DNA of 64,000 nucleotides from Porphyromonas pogonae (GCF_036320655.1 NZ_CP143258.1:558001-622000); one strand, 5' to 3'; counted from the stretch's first letter, positions 1 through 9,059 are shown. The notes: generated by a model from the sequence alone, not told the origin. Program-made: numbers and translations.

Positions 1-109
1 TGCCCATGCGCCCTGCCAAAGAGATATCTACAATAGATAGCAGAGGTACGGTAATATTGGATATGATATTAGGTACAGCTAAGTTGAGTATTCGCCTTGT
101 CATCTTCAT
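1..109 (-). CDS. MATE-family transporter, N-terminal fragment (runs off window)
   Basis: The first 36 codons of a membrane protein are read leftwards from the ATG at 109. The peptide starts MKMTRRILNLAVPNI and continues with a PLLSIVDISLAGRMG-like stretch, the typical first helix of MATE/NorM/DinF multidrug or organic-cation antiporters. Only the start is visible, so substrate and subfamily cannot be judged. A Bacteroidota -7 box (TACCTTTG on the minus strand, 122-115) lies only 5 nt before the ATG, which suggests a very short or absent 5' leader. Confidence 0.75.
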   Translation of the reverse strand, partial: MKMTRRILNLAVPNIISNITVPLLSIVDISLAGRMG

Positions 110-114
110 ACTCA

Positions 115-122
115 CAAAGGTA
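115..122 (-). promoter_or_regulatory. Bacteroidota -7 box for the MATE gene
   Basis: The minus strand reads TACCTTTG, a match to TAnnTTTG. It ends 5 nt before the start codon, so transcription would begin at or next to the ATG. Confidence 0.5.
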
Positions 123-143
123 GTAAAAACACACTCGATATTA

Positions 144-330
144 GAGACTGTTGCAAAAGTCAACAGTCTCCTGGATTTTGGAGGCAAAGCCGACAAAAGA
201 CACTTTGACCGGGCAGAGAAGGTAAAGTGCAAGGCGCTAAGAGTGATTGCACAGGGAGTTTACTTCCGGTAAATGACCAAGCGCGAATCTCGCAAGCAAC
301 GAAGCAATTTGCCTGCTATGCAACGGTCTC
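144..330 (+). mobile_element. 187-bp MITE, copy 1
   Basis: The element runs from GAGACTGTTGCAAAAG to CTATGCAACGGTCTC. Its ends are imperfect inverted repeats (GAGAC[T/C]GTTGCA). The left end is also a hairpin: GAGACTGTTG and CAACAGTCTC around a 7-nt loop. It is flanked on both sides by TATTA, a 5-bp target duplication. It encodes no transposase. Three more copies of identical length lie at 6178, 17843 and 45717. Confidence 0.9.
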
Positions 331-422
331 TATTAGAGTAGCCTCGTGGTACTATGTAGCCCTGTTCATAGTAAAGCTACAAGTGTGTCGAGCCTGATCT
401 TGAAAAAAAATTGCTTCACCTC

Positions 423-454
423 TTGACAAAGGGGGGTACGATGTTGTACCTTTA
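423..454 (+). promoter_or_regulatory. Promoter of element A (TTGACA / TACCTTTA)
   Basis: TTGACA at 423-428 is followed after 18 bp by TACCTTTA at 447-454. The whole stretch, TTGACAAAGGGG..GTAC.ATGTTGTA.CTTT, is nearly identical at 23614-23644 and, inverted, at 59013-58982. Confidence 0.65.
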
Positions 455-510
455 TGGCTGTAGTGTTTATTTTATACCCTGATTATGTACTTATTTATAA
501 CGTGGTGCAA

Positions 511-627
511 ATGAAAGCTAATACAACTAATGACTTGATACTCTATTTCGGTGAATATTTATACCCCCGGAAGTCTTGTGTGGATGTATACACCCCAAAG
601 GTTACATTTTGTCAATACCGACGATAA
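511..627 (+). CDS. Possible 38-aa small protein in element A
   Basis: A short ORF starts MKANTTNDL and ends TFCQYRR, about 57 nt after the element A promoter. An in-frame ATG also exists at 454. Element C has a 41-aa ORF at the equivalent place that also starts MKA. However, the DNA shared by A and C is read in different frames, which argues for conservation as DNA or RNA rather than as protein. No known family is recognised. Confidence 0.25.
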   Translation: MKANTTNDLILYFGEYLYPRKSCVDVYTPKVTFCQYRR

Positions 628-687
628 AAAAGAAAATATCATTTTGTCATTCAGGGAGTAGTTGCATACCTATTACTTTACCATACC

Positions 688-727
688 ACCGCATGCAGAG
701 GTCATGACTCTGTATGCGGTTTTTTTG
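688..727 (+). terminator. Rho-independent terminator of element A
   Basis: ACCGCATGCAGAG (688-700) pairs with CTCTGTATGCGGT (708-720) with one mismatch, followed by a T-run at 720-726. Confidence 0.8.
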
Positions 728-756
728 TTTTGTAGCTCTAAATCTGTTTTTATTAC

Positions 757-880
757 AGCTAAAACACAATCGTGTTTTAACTAAAATGACTCCATGTTAC
801 AACTAAAACGTTGTGGTATCTTAACTAAAATGTTTTTGTGTTATAACTAAAATACCCTTTAGTTACAATTAAAACGCAGA
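757..880 (+). repeat. Six-copy 22-bp array, core AACTAAAA
   Basis: AACTAAAA or a one-base variant starts at 757, 779, 801, 823, 845 and 867, exactly 22 bp apart. About 14 bp around the core is conserved (TGTTA.AACTAAAA) and the remaining 8 bp varies. The 500 bp that follow, up to 1390, show nothing recognisable. Confidence 0.9.
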
Positions 881-1390
881 AGTCCCACTTCCCACACCCG
901 AAAATCTTGTAGAAAAGTAGCCCAAGTGCCTCAAATTCGATTGGGGTGTCGAAGCTCTTTGTAAGTAAATGTGTTTGTTTTTCTGTCAATTTGCGTCATA
1001 TATGCTTGGTTTGTATTGCATATTGTAATGCGGTTTCGCTTGGTTTATAAACATAAATGCTTTATTCGGACTCCTCTGATTATGATTAATTTAAATCTCT
1101 GATAGGGTAGTTAGCTATAAAGTTTATATCCCCGTTATTGTCAGATTAGTTGTTTTATTATACGGTAGTATTTTATTGATACAAAGAGTGTTAATTTGGA
1201 GCCGTTATTGCTTTCTAAATAATAATTTTTATATTCGTGGCGAAAAATATTCTGAACTATACCATACTCTATTGTTGCTGTTTTCAAGACTGCCATGCGT
1301 CGGCTCCTGTTGCCGATGAGTTTCTTAATTATCTATAAACGATAATCGATAACTATAAATACTTATTATTAATACCCTGAAGTTTTGTTT

Positions 1391-1672
1391 ATGAAAAAAA
1401 GTATTCTTTTTTGCTTACTGATTGCATCAGCTCTATTCATCGCCTGCACATCGGGATGCCGTAAGGACGAGCCTTATCAAACTAAACAGTTTACCATAGC
1501 ATCACTAAAACTAATTCTTCATTTCAACGAGGGTGTTACAGATCTTTATTACGTCAAGTATGATCATTCTGACCATTGGAATGCCCTCCCTTACAGTATA
1601 CAAGGATTTCACAAAAAGACTCGAACGTTCCAGGAAAAATGCAGCTCTATCATGAGCTTACCTTCATCATGA
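1391..1672 (+). CDS. Small putative lipoprotein, probably a gene remnant
   Basis: This ORF of 93 aa starts MKKSILFCLLIASALF with a lipobox-like FIAC, followed by TSGCRKDEP, so it has a type II signal peptide. The rest matches nothing I recognise. After its stop, another frame continues open to about 1933 (residues such as RFIDNIYFETGYLRFGATL), and the whole 1391-1933 stretch may be a frameshifted, decayed lipoprotein gene. I chose the ATG at 1391 over an upstream TTG because the signal peptide begins there. Confidence 0.45.
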   Translation: MKKSILFCLLIASALFIACTSGCRKDEPYQTKQFTIASLKLILHFNEGVTDLYYVKYDHSDHWNALPYSIQGFHKKTRTFQEKCSSIMSLPSS

Positions 1673-1996
1673 GGCTGTCAAGTAATATGCGCTAAAGGCT
1701 GTAATGGGGGAGTTTAATAAAATATTTTTACGGATTGAGCATGCTATGATTATAGCAAATCTCGTTTGGTCGAGCTCCTCCATCATACTATTGTAAATAG
1801 TTATTTTAGGTTTATCGATAATATATATTTTGAAACAGGATATTTGAGGTTCGGGGCTACACTTACAAAACCCAAAAAGGTTTGTCGTAAACATATCAGG
1901 ATTGATATTAGTGGTACTGACCATATTATATAAGGGTATGGCGTTTGATTAGATTTAATTGATATTTTATTCTGATGCCTCGTTGGGCATAAAGAG

Positions 1997-2030
1997 AAAG
2001 GGAGTTGCATGAGGCAACTCCCTTTCTTTG
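1997..2030. terminator. Hairpin downstream of metG
   Basis: AAAGGGAGTTGC (1997-2008) and GCAACTCCCTTT (2014-2025) form a perfect 12-bp stem between the lipoprotein remnant and the end of metG. T-rich flanks on both sides allow it to end transcription from either direction. Confidence 0.6.
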
Positions 2031-2046
2031 TTTGTAAGCGTTATTA

Positions 2047-4089
2047 CTATTTCACTTCACTACCGGGAGCGACATGCCCTTGAGGCATGATGACTTTCAA
2101 TGATCCGTCAGCACTTTCTGCTGAAAGGATCATCCCGTTTGATTCTATTCCTTTGAGCTTGCGAGGCGGTAGGTTGGCTATAAAGCATACTTGTTTGCCT
2201 ACCAAGTCTTCAGGGTTATAATGTTTGGCAATGCCGGATACGATAGTGCGACCGCCAAGACCATCATCGATTTTGAACTGTAGCAGTTTGTCGGCTTTGG
2301 GCACTTTGCTACACTCGAGTACGGTACCTACACGGATGTCTAACTTGAGGAACTGATCAAACTCAATATCCTCTGCTATGGGGTTGGCTTTGTGAGCTGC
2401 CAGCTCATTAGCTGCCTTTGTATCTTGCAATTTCTTTATTTGTGCCTCTATCACCTCATCTTCTATCTTCTCGAAGAGGAGCTCGGCATCGCCCAGTCGG
2501 TGTCCTGCAGGAAGTAAATCCACAGCACCCAGACGCTCCCATCCGAAAGGCTCCATGTTGAGCATCTTGAGCAACTTATCTGAACTAAAGGGCAAGAACG
2601 GCTCGAAAGCAATAGCCAGATTGGCGGTAATCTGCAATGCTACATTCATGATAGTAGCCACACGATCCATATCCGTCTTGGCAAGCTTCCATGGCTCTGT
2701 GTCTGCGAGGTATTTGTTACCGATGCGAGCCAAGTTCATGGCCTCTTTGAGCGCCTCGCGGAAGTGGAATTCGTCCAGGTTATGCTCCAGTACTTTTTTG
2801 ATTTCTTTGAAGTCTTGGATGGTGGCACGGTCGTAATCGGACAGTTCTCCACAAGCGGGCACTTGGTTGTCGAAATATTTAGCTGTGAGCACCAAGGCGC
2901 GATTGACAAAGTTGCCCAGTACTGCTACCAATTCGTTGTTGTTGCGTGCCTGAAAGTCTTTCCATGTAAAATCATTGTCCTTAGTCTCAGGAGCATTAGC
3001 CGTAAGCACATATCTCAAGACGTCCTGTTTGCCGGGGAAGTCTTCCAGATACTCATGTAGCCACACAGCCCAGTTGCGACTGGTGGAGATCTTATCTCCT
3101 TCAAGATTAAGAAACTCATTGGAGGGTACATTGTCCGGTAAAATAAATGAGCCCTCTGCTTTGAGCATTGCCGGGAATACGATACAATGGAATACGATAT
3201 TGTCCTTACCGATAAAATGTACTAAGCGTGTTTCAGGATCCTTCCACCAAGTCTCCCACGTATCGGGCAGTAACTCTTTGGTATTTGAGATGTATCCTAT
3301 AGGGGCATCGAACCATACGTACAGCACTTTGCCCTCTGCGCCTTCTACCGGCACAGGTATACCCCAGTCGAGGTCACGACTTACTGCACGCGGCTGCAAG
3401 CCCATGTCGAGCCAGCTTTTGCATTGTCCATACACGTTGCTGCGCCACTCTTTGTGCTCGTCCAGAATCCAGTGACGGAGAAAGGGCTCATGCTTGTCAA
3501 GGGGCAGGTACCAGTGCTTGGTATCACGCATGACAGGTATGCTGCCGCTGACGGCAGACTTGGGATTGATGAGGTCTGTAGCATTGAGCGACGTACCGCA
3601 AGCTTCGCACTGGTCGCCATACGCCTTCTCGTTACCGCAGTGAGGACAAGTGCCGGTGATATAGCGATCCGCAAGGAATTGATTGGCTTCTTCATCATAA
3701 TATTGACGGCTGGTCTGCTCGATAAACTCACCCTTATCATAGAGAGTACGGAAAAAGTTGCTTGCCATCTCATGATGTGTGGGGCTGGAGGTACGGCTGT
3801 AAATATCGAAGGTGATGCCAAACTCTTCAAACGATTTTTTGATAAGGAAGTGATAGCGATCCACTACATCTTGTGGTGTAGTACCCTCTTTTTTTGCTTT
3901 CAGGGCGATGGGTACGCCGTGTTCGTCTGATCCTCCTATCATGATTACATCATCTCCCTTGAGCCTCAGATACCTGGTATAGATATCTCCGGGAACATAC
4001 ACTCCTGCCAAGTGCCCAATGTGTACGGGGCCGTTGGCATAAGGCAAAGCTGTGGTGACAAGTGTGCGTTTGAACTTCTTTTCCATCAA
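2047..4089 (-). CDS. metG: Methionyl-tRNA synthetase
   Basis: MetG charges tRNA-Met with methionine in the cytoplasm. The 680-aa length matches the long bacterial form. The class I signature HIGH lies near residue 23 ([14 protein letters not shown]), a four-Cys zinc knuckle of the CPHCG..CEAC type near 145-160, and a KISTS version of the KMSKS loop near 335. The last ~110 residues are the EMAP/Arc1p-like tRNA-binding domain used for dimerisation ([23 protein letters not shown] region). The start is the ATG at 4089 or the next codon at 4086. A TACCTTTG promoter box lies at 4117-4110. Confidence 0.97.
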   Translation of the reverse strand: MMEKKFKRTLVTTALPYANGPVHIGHLAGVYVPGDIYTRYLRLKGDDVIMIGGSDEHGVPIALKAKKEGTTPQDVVDRYHFLIKKSFEEFGITFDIYSRTSSPTHHEMASNFFRTLYDKGEFIEQTSRQYYDEEANQFLADRYITGTCPHCGNEKAYGDQCEACGTSLNATDLINPKSAVSGSIPVMRDTKHWYLPLDKHEPFLRHWILDEHKEWRSNVYGQCKSWLDMGLQPRAVSRDLDWGIPVPVEGAEGKVLYVWFDAPIGYISNTKELLPDTWETWWKDPETRLVHFIGKDNIVFHCIVFPAMLKAEGSFILPDNVPSNEFLNLEGDKISTSRNWAVWLHEYLEDFPGKQDVLRYVLTANAPETKDNDFTWKDFQARNNNELVAVLGNFVNRALVLTAKYFDNQVPACGELSDYDRATIQDFKEIKKVLEHNLDEFHFREALKEAMNLARIGNKYLADTEPWKLAKTDMDRVATIMNVALQITANLAIAFEPFLPFSSDKLLKMLNMEPFGWERLGAVDLLPAGHRLGDAELLFEKIEDEVIEAQIKKLQDTKAANELAAHKANPIAEDIEFDQFLKLDIRVGTVLECSKVPKADKLLQFKIDDGLGGRTIVSGIAKHYNPEDLVGKQVCFIANLPPRKLKGIESNGMILSAESADGSLKVIMPQGHVAPGSEVK

Positions 4090-4109
4090 TTAAATAAATT
4101 TATTTGGCA

Positions 4110-4117
4110 CAAAGGTA
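4110..4117 (-). promoter_or_regulatory. -7 box of the metG promoter
   Basis: TACCTTTG on the minus strand, about 20 nt upstream of the metG start. Confidence 0.45.
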
Positions 4118-4322
4118 ATGATTTGTCATTTATTGTAAGGCGGTCAACAGCCTCAATATGAAGTGAAAGATAAATTGGTGCTTTTTTGCGCATCATACAG
4201 TATGCGACGGTTCGTAAGAAAAATCTTGTACTCATCTAAAATAAAAGCAAAGGAAATGTAGCCTAAAATACAATACTTTAGGGGCTATAAGCTACAGTAC
4301 ATAAAATGGATGTGTTATAGAG

Positions 4323-4353
4323 TTGTCAGGAAGATCTAATTTGCTTACCTTTG
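4323..4353 (+). promoter_or_regulatory. Promoter of the corA-like gene
   Basis: TTGTCA at 4323 is followed after 17 bp by TACCTTTG at 4346-4353. This leaves a leader of about 185 nt before the corA-like start, long enough for regulation. Confidence 0.55.
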
Positions 4354-4386
4354 CAACTGTTTTAATAAACAGATGTAATAATTAAT

Positions 4387-4467
4387 ATGGACGACTCAAT
4401 CCCCCCGAGTAAGCAATCCGTGGCATTGCCTATCATAGCACACAAATCAGTTATCATCTCCATTTAA
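4387..4467 (+). CDS. Possible 26-aa leader peptide upstream of corA
   Basis: A short ORF inside the corA-like leader reads MDDSIPPSKQSVALPIIAHK and ends a few residues later, with a Pro-Pro pair early. An AGGAGG sequence follows its stop. Leader peptides containing proline are known upstream of Mg2+ transporter genes in enterobacteria, but no homology is claimed and this may be a chance ORF. Confidence 0.3.
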   Translation: MDDSIPPSKQSVALPIIAHKSVIISI

Positions 4468-4541
4468 TTATTCAGGAGGTTTTGTCTCACTTGTGTTCTC
4501 CCCGGGCAACCACAATAAAGTTTTTAGGAGATTTACCAAGT

Positions 4542-5465
4542 ATGACAACTTTCATTGAAATGGAAGCCGGGCTCAAAATCCTGCCTGCTTTCGCAAATCG
4601 TTGCTGGGTCAATGTAGAATGCCCCGACGAAGACGACTTCAACTTCCTTACACAAGAACTTAATATCCCTGAAGAATTTCTGTCGGACATTGCAGACTTG
4701 GATGAGCGCCCGCGTACCGAGCACGAAGGTGACTGGCAGCTTACCATACTGCGTATCCCGGTAGAGAGTAATATTCAGGGAGCTCCTTACACTACTGTAC
4801 CTATAGGTATCATTACCAATGAACGGGCTACGGTATCCGTTTGCTATAAAAAATCGCAGATGCTGCCCGACTTTATCAATCATATTCGTCGCAAGAGTAT
4901 CAACTTCGAATCACAATCCGATTTTATCACTCGTCTCATCTATTCCTCAGCAGTTTGGTTTCTGAAATATCTCAAGATTATATATCTCGAAGTAACCACC
5001 GCAGAGAAAGCCCTCGAAAGCAGTATACGTAATGAAGACTTGCTACGCATCATGAGGTTGCAGAAATCACTGGTATACTTCAGCACCTCTATACGAGGCA
5101 ATGAGGCTATGCTGGGAAGACTGCGTACGGTGAATAAAGCCCAAATAGTGGATCCCGAGCTGATAGAAGATGTGGTGATAGAGCTGAGACAGGCATATAA
5201 TACGGTAAACATCTACAGCGATATCGTTACGGGTACAATGGATGCCTTTGCCAGTATCATATCCAACAATGTGAATACGATCATGAAACGTATGACTAGC
5301 TTGTCCATTGTACTCATGGTACCTACACTGATAGCGAGCTTCTACGGCATGAACGTGGATATCCATATAGGTAAAATACCTTATGCATTTGTGGGTATTG
5401 TACTCTTTTCTCTTCTACTCTCGGTATTGGCTTTTTATATTTTCAGAAAAATCAAATGGTTCTAA
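4542..5465 (+). CDS. corA: CorA-family magnesium/divalent cation transporter
   Basis: CorA-type proteins are pentameric inner-membrane channels for Mg2+ (or Co2+/Ni2+). The 307-aa product has a large cytoplasmic N-terminal domain with a long helix, then two C-terminal transmembrane helices. The family's signature YGMNV sits at the end of TM1 (SFYGMNVDIHIG). I chose the ATG at 4542, which has AGGAG 11 nt upstream and starts MTTFIEMEAGLKILP. A TTG at 4482 with AGGAGG before it would add 20 residues. It is preceded by a promoter and a possible leader ORF. Confidence 0.9.
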   Translation: MTTFIEMEAGLKILPAFANRCWVNVECPDEDDFNFLTQELNIPEEFLSDIADLDERPRTEHEGDWQLTILRIPVESNIQGAPYTTVPIGIITNERATVSVCYKKSQMLPDFINHIRRKSINFESQSDFITRLIYSSAVWFLKYLKIIYLEVTTAEKALESSIRNEDLLRIMRLQKSLVYFSTSIRGNEAMLGRLRTVNKAQIVDPELIEDVVIELRQAYNTVNIYSDIVTGTMDAFASIISNNVNTIMKRMTSLSIVLMVPTLIASFYGMNVDIHIGKIPYAFVGIVLFSLLLSVLAFYIFRKIKWF

Positions 5466-5557
5466 TTTCGGTGAGGATATAAACAGTTTATTATTGGGCG
5501 CTGTTATAAAAAACAAGGAGTACTTAAAAAATAACACTAATCACAAATCGGAATTAT

Positions 5558-5989
5558 ATGGCAAAGTTCATACAAGAGTTTAAAGAATTTGCTCTCAAGG
5601 GCAATGTAATGGACATGGCTGTGGGTATCATTATTGGAGGTGCATTCGGTAAGATTGTATCTTCTATGGTCAATGATATACTGATGCCACCGCTGGGACT
5701 ACTTATCGGAAATACATTTGCCGATAAGAAAACAATCCTTCACCCTGCTGTTATGGATCCTGCTACAGGAGAAGTTACCAAGGAAGCAATTACTCTCAAC
5801 TGGGGTATGTTTATCCAGAATACCGTTGATTTCCTAATCATAGCTTTTGTGATATTCTTGATGATCAAAGGCATCAACAGCCTCAGAAAGAAACAGCCTG
5901 AGCCCGTGGCAGAAGCTCCCGCAGATCCTGTGGATATACAATTGCTCAAAGAAATCCGTGACGAGCTGAAGAAATCAAATCAGCAGTAA
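5558..5989 (+). CDS. mscL: Large-conductance mechanosensitive channel MscL
   Basis: MscL is an inner-membrane pentamer that opens under membrane tension to release solutes during osmotic downshock. The 143-aa protein begins MAKFIQEFKEFALKGNVMD, the amphipathic N-terminal helix. TM1 (GIIIGGAFGKIVSSMVNDI) follows, then a periplasmic loop, TM2 (FLIIAFVIFLMIKGIN) and a charged cytoplasmic helix. It lies 92 bp after corA on the same strand. Confidence 0.96.
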   Translation: MAKFIQEFKEFALKGNVMDMAVGIIIGGAFGKIVSSMVNDILMPPLGLLIGNTFADKKTILHPAVMDPATGEVTKEAITLNWGMFIQNTVDFLIIAFVIFLMIKGINSLRKKQPEPVAEAPADPVDIQLLKEIRDELKKSNQQ

Positions 5990-6022
5990 ACGGTGATTAT
6001 CATCTCCGAGTTGTTTCGGAGT

Positions 6023-6050
6023 ATTGTCATCGAGCTTTTCGATGATAATT
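6023..6050 (+). terminator. Hairpin downstream of mscL
   Basis: ATTGTCATCGA (6023-6033) pairs with TCGATGATAAT (6039-6049) with one mismatch, followed by TTTTA. A smaller hairpin (CTCCGAG/CGGAG) lies just before it. Confidence 0.5.
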
Positions 6051-6177
6051 TTACAAATCAAGACTATCAGCGCATTTTGCCGGGTGTCACAGTATACCTC
6101 AAAGCAATTGCGTTGATAGTTTTCTTATTATACAGCAGATCATGAGACACAGCTCCCGGATACTTTGCACCTCATAC

Positions 6178-6364
6178 GAGACCGTTGCATAGCAGGCCAA
6201 TTGCTTCGTTGCTTGCGAGATTCTCGCTTGGTCATTTACCTGAAGTAAACTCCCTGTGCACTCACTCTTAGCGCCTTGCACTTTACCTTCTCTGCCCGGT
6301 CAAAGTGTCTTTTGTCGGCTTTGCCTCCAAAATCCACGAGACTGTTGACTTTTGCAACAGTCTC
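6178..6364 (-). mobile_element. 187-bp MITE, copy 2
   Basis: Same element as at 144, inverted. It is flanked on both sides by CATAC, a 5-bp target duplication. It ends 76 bp before the ruvB start, so it lies in the ruvB upstream region. Confidence 0.9.
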
Positions 6365-6440
6365 CATACAGAGACCAAACCGCAAGATAAGCAATGAGCT
6401 GTATGTGAAAATGACTATATTTGTATATTATCAATTGAAG

Positions 6441-7475
6441 ATGGAAAATCCTTTTGACATTCGTAACGAACAGTTGAGCTCCCAAGGAGAGAAAGAGATA
6501 GAAAACGTATTGCGCCCGCTGAGCTTCGAAAGCTTTAGCGGACAAGATAAAGTGGTCGAAAACCTGGGGATCTTTGTGCAAGCAGCCAAGCTCCGTGGCG
6601 AATCACTCGACCATGTACTTTTGCATGGTCCTCCGGGGTTAGGTAAAACTACCTTGTCTAATATTATAGCTTACGAACTGGGTGTGGGTATGAAGATCAC
6701 ATCCGGCCCTGTATTGGACAAGCCGGGAGATTTGGCGGGGCTGCTTACGTCACTTGAGCCCAATGATGTCCTTTTTATCGACGAAATACACCGACTAAGT
6801 CCCGTGGTGGAAGAGTATCTTTACTCTGCCATGGAAGATTATCGCATAGATATTATGCTGGACAAAGGTCCCAGCGCACGATCCATACAGATAGACCTCA
6901 GCCCGTTTACATTGGTAGGAGCCACTACGCGTAGCGGATTACTCACAGCCCCGTTGCGAGCCCGTTTTGGCATCAATTTGCACTTGGAGTACTACGATGC
7001 TATCACGATAAAGAAGATTATATTGCGGTCGGCCTCAATTCTGGATGTTTTCTGTGCTGATGATGCGGCGGCAGAAATCGCAAGTAGGAGCCGGGGTACT
7101 CCACGTATTGCCAATTCCCTTTTGAGACGAGTAAGAGACTTTGCACAAGTCAAAGGTAACGGAGCTATAGATAAACCCATTGCATGTTACGCCTTGGAAG
7201 CTCTCAATATTGACCGCTACGGACTGGATCAGATAGATAATAAATTGCTCACAACCATCATAGATAAGTTTGGCGGAGGCCCTGTAGGGCTCACCACTAT
7301 AGCTACAGCTTTGGGGGAAGATCCCGGTACCATAGAAGAGGTGTACGAGCCTTTCCTTATCAAAGAGGGTTTTATCAAGCGTACTCCTCGCGGACGCGAA
7401 GTAACAGAGCTTGCCTATAAGCATTTGGGAAGATCTATGCACCCATCTCAACCCACATTTTTTGATGAAATATAA
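6441..7475 (+). CDS. ruvB: Holliday junction branch-migration helicase RuvB
   Basis: RuvB is the AAA+ motor that, with RuvA, drives Holliday-junction branch migration before RuvC cleavage. The 344-aa product has Walker [13 protein letters not shown], Walker [12 protein letters not shown], the sensor region GATTRSGLL and the C-terminal winged helix ([20 protein letters not shown]). The ATG at 6441 ([11 protein letters not shown]) is the family start. The frame is open upstream to 6276, but that part is translated MITE sequence and should not be annotated as protein. Confidence 0.97.
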   Translation: MENPFDIRNEQLSSQGEKEIENVLRPLSFESFSGQDKVVENLGIFVQAAKLRGESLDHVLLHGPPGLGKTTLSNIIAYELGVGMKITSGPVLDKPGDLAGLLTSLEPNDVLFIDEIHRLSPVVEEYLYSAMEDYRIDIMLDKGPSARSIQIDLSPFTLVGATTRSGLLTAPLRARFGINLHLEYYDAITIKKIILRSASILDVFCADDAAAEIASRSRGTPRIANSLLRRVRDFAQVKGNGAIDKPIACYALEALNIDRYGLDQIDNKLLTTIIDKFGGGPVGLTTIATALGEDPGTIEEVYEPFLIKEGFIKRTPRGREVTELAYKHLGRSMHPSQPTFFDEI

Positions 7476-7556
7476 AGGTTTTTCAACGGATCTGAGATGG
7501 TATCATGAGAATCAAGGAGGAAAATGCTTGGATATAATTTAAATTAAAAGTCTTTT

Positions 7557-9059
7557 ATGGCTTCGACGATAAAGAGTTTGATGAAAGATACTGCCATATA
7601 CGGATTGAGCAGTATTTTAGGACGTTTCCTCAATTGGATGTTGGTCCCTTTGCATGTTAGAGCCGTCAGTTCTACCGGTGAATATGGTATTATAAGCAAT
7701 CTTTATGCATGGACTGCCATGGTGATGATAATCCTTATTTTTGGCTTGGAAACGGGTCTTTTCCGATACATCAACCAAAGCAAAGAGCCCAATAAAGTAT
7801 ACACCACCACTCTATGGAGTGTGGGTTTTAATGTATTGGTGTTTTTAGTACTGGGTTTGTTTTTTCTTTCTCCTATCAGTACGGCTCTGGGATATGCTGG
7901 TAACAGTGATATTGTGGCTATGTTGATGATAATAGTAGCCATGGACTCTTTTTCTGCAATACCTTTTGCTTATTTACGTTACAAAAAACGTCCCGTAAGA
8001 TTCGCTCTTGTCAAATTGATCTCCATAGGCCTCACAATATTCTTCAACTGTTTCTTCTTGCTTGCATGTCCATGGTTGTTGAATCATTTTCCCGCTTCCG
8101 TCAATTGGTTTTATACTCCCGGCTATGTAATAGGATATATATTTATTGCTAATCTTATCTCCAGTGCTATGACATTGTTGCTGCTGTCTCCCCAGTTACG
8201 TCATGTGGGCAGGGTGTTTGACCTTCAATTATGGAAGAAGATGATGCATTATTCTTTCCCATTATTATTGTTGGGCATAGCAGGGAATTTCAACAAAATG
8301 GCGGATAAGATACTTTTTCCATTGCTCTTTGAAGACCGTGCCTATGCAGACCAACAGCTAGGTATCTATGCTGCGTGCTTCAAGATTGCTGTAGTAATGG
8401 TGATGTTCACGCAGGCCTTTCGCTATGCGTATGAGCCTTTTATTTTCAATAAGAAAGAAGGACACGACGCTGATGAGAGAGTTGCTTATGCATCTGCGAT
8501 GAAATATTTTATTATTTCCTCGCTCTTTATTTATGTGGGGGTAATAGGATATCTGGATATTCTCAAACATTTTGTATCGTCGGCCTATTATGCAGGGCTT
8601 GCTGTAGTACCGCTCGTAATGTTCGGGGAGATGATGTTCGGGATATATTCCAACTTGTCTCTGTGGTACAAAATAACCGATAAGACTTTTTGGGGAACTA
8701 TATTTTCAGTCGCAGGCTGTGCCCTTACTGTGCTTATCATTATCTTTGGAGCTCCCCGCTTCGGTTTCATGGCTTGTGCATGGGCATCTGTAATCAGTAA
8801 TACATTGATTATGCTCCTGTCCTATTTTATTGGTAAGAAATACTATCATGTACCTTATGATCTGAGATCAATAGGTTTTTATGTGCTTATTGCTTCAGTT
8901 TTGGTAAGTTTGGAGCTACTGGGATGGAATTATATCCCTGACAGCATGAGCTGGCTCAGAATCATGATAAATACTTTACTTATTTTGATCATGCTTTATG
9001 TAATTATTAAGCGAGATATACCTCTCGGTCAGATATCACTACTCAGGAAAAAACAGTAA
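7557..9059 (+). CDS. Polysaccharide flippase (Wzx/MVF-type)
   Basis: A 500-aa integral membrane protein with about 12-14 hydrophobic helices. The N-terminus (KDTAIYGLSSILGRFLNWMLVPLHV) is typical of Wzx/RfbX polysaccharide-biosynthesis flippases of the MOP superfamily. These flip lipid-linked oligosaccharide units across the inner membrane. The cargo cannot be predicted because no sugar biosynthesis genes lie nearby. It follows ruvB by 81 bp and precedes the DUF389 gene by 7 bp, so the last two are probably co-transcribed. Confidence 0.88.
   Translation: MASTIKSLMKDTAIYGLSSILGRFLNWMLVPLHVRAVSSTGEYGIISNLYAWTAMVMIILIFGLETGLFRYINQSKEPNKVYTTTLWSVGFNVLVFLVLGLFFLSPISTALGYAGNSDIVAMLMIIVAMDSFSAIPFAYLRYKKRPVRFALVKLISIGLTIFFNCFFLLACPWLLNHFPASVNWFYTPGYVIGYIFIANLISSAMTLLLLSPQLRHVGRVFDLQLWKKMMHYSFPLLLLGIAGNFNKMADKILFPLLFEDRAYADQQLGIYAACFKIAVVMVMFTQAFRYAYEPFIFNKKEGHDADERVAYASAMKYFIISSLFIYVGVIGYLDILKHFVSSAYYAGLAVVPLVMFGEMMFGIYSNLSLWYKITDKTFWGTIFSVAGCALTVLIIIFGAPRFGFMACAWASVISNTLIMLLSYFIGKKYYHVPYDLRSIGFYVLIASVLVSLELLGWNYIPDSMSWLRIMINTLLILIMLYVIIKRDIPLGQISLLRKKQ

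Larger units (their letters stand above)
418..880 (+). other. Intergenic repeat-array element A (promoter, short RNA/ORF, terminator, 6 x 22 bp)
   Basis: This stretch has no conventional gene. It holds a strong promoter-like sequence at 423-454, a possible 38-aa ORF, a terminator hairpin at 688-727 and six repeats from 757. The same order and similar spacing recur at 23614-24053 (element B) and on the minus strand at 59013-58593 (element C). Elements A and C also share the sequence TTACATTTTGTCAA just before the terminator. Confidence 0.7.

Noticed and set aside
6-272. ORF of 88 codons at the left edge
   Set aside because: It runs antisense to the MATE gene and through the MITE.
757-880. The 22-bp arrays as CRISPR
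   Set aside because: Conserved part is 8-14 bp with 8-10 bp between, far below CRISPR repeat and spacer sizes, and no cas genes are present.
3424-3930. Long ORFs on the other strand or frame of metG (e.g. 166-168 codons)
   Set aside because: They are shadows of the metG frame with no recognisable protein features.
6276-6440. N-terminal 55-residue extension of RuvB
   Set aside because: It is translated MITE sequence plus the upstream gap. The family start is the ATG at 6441.
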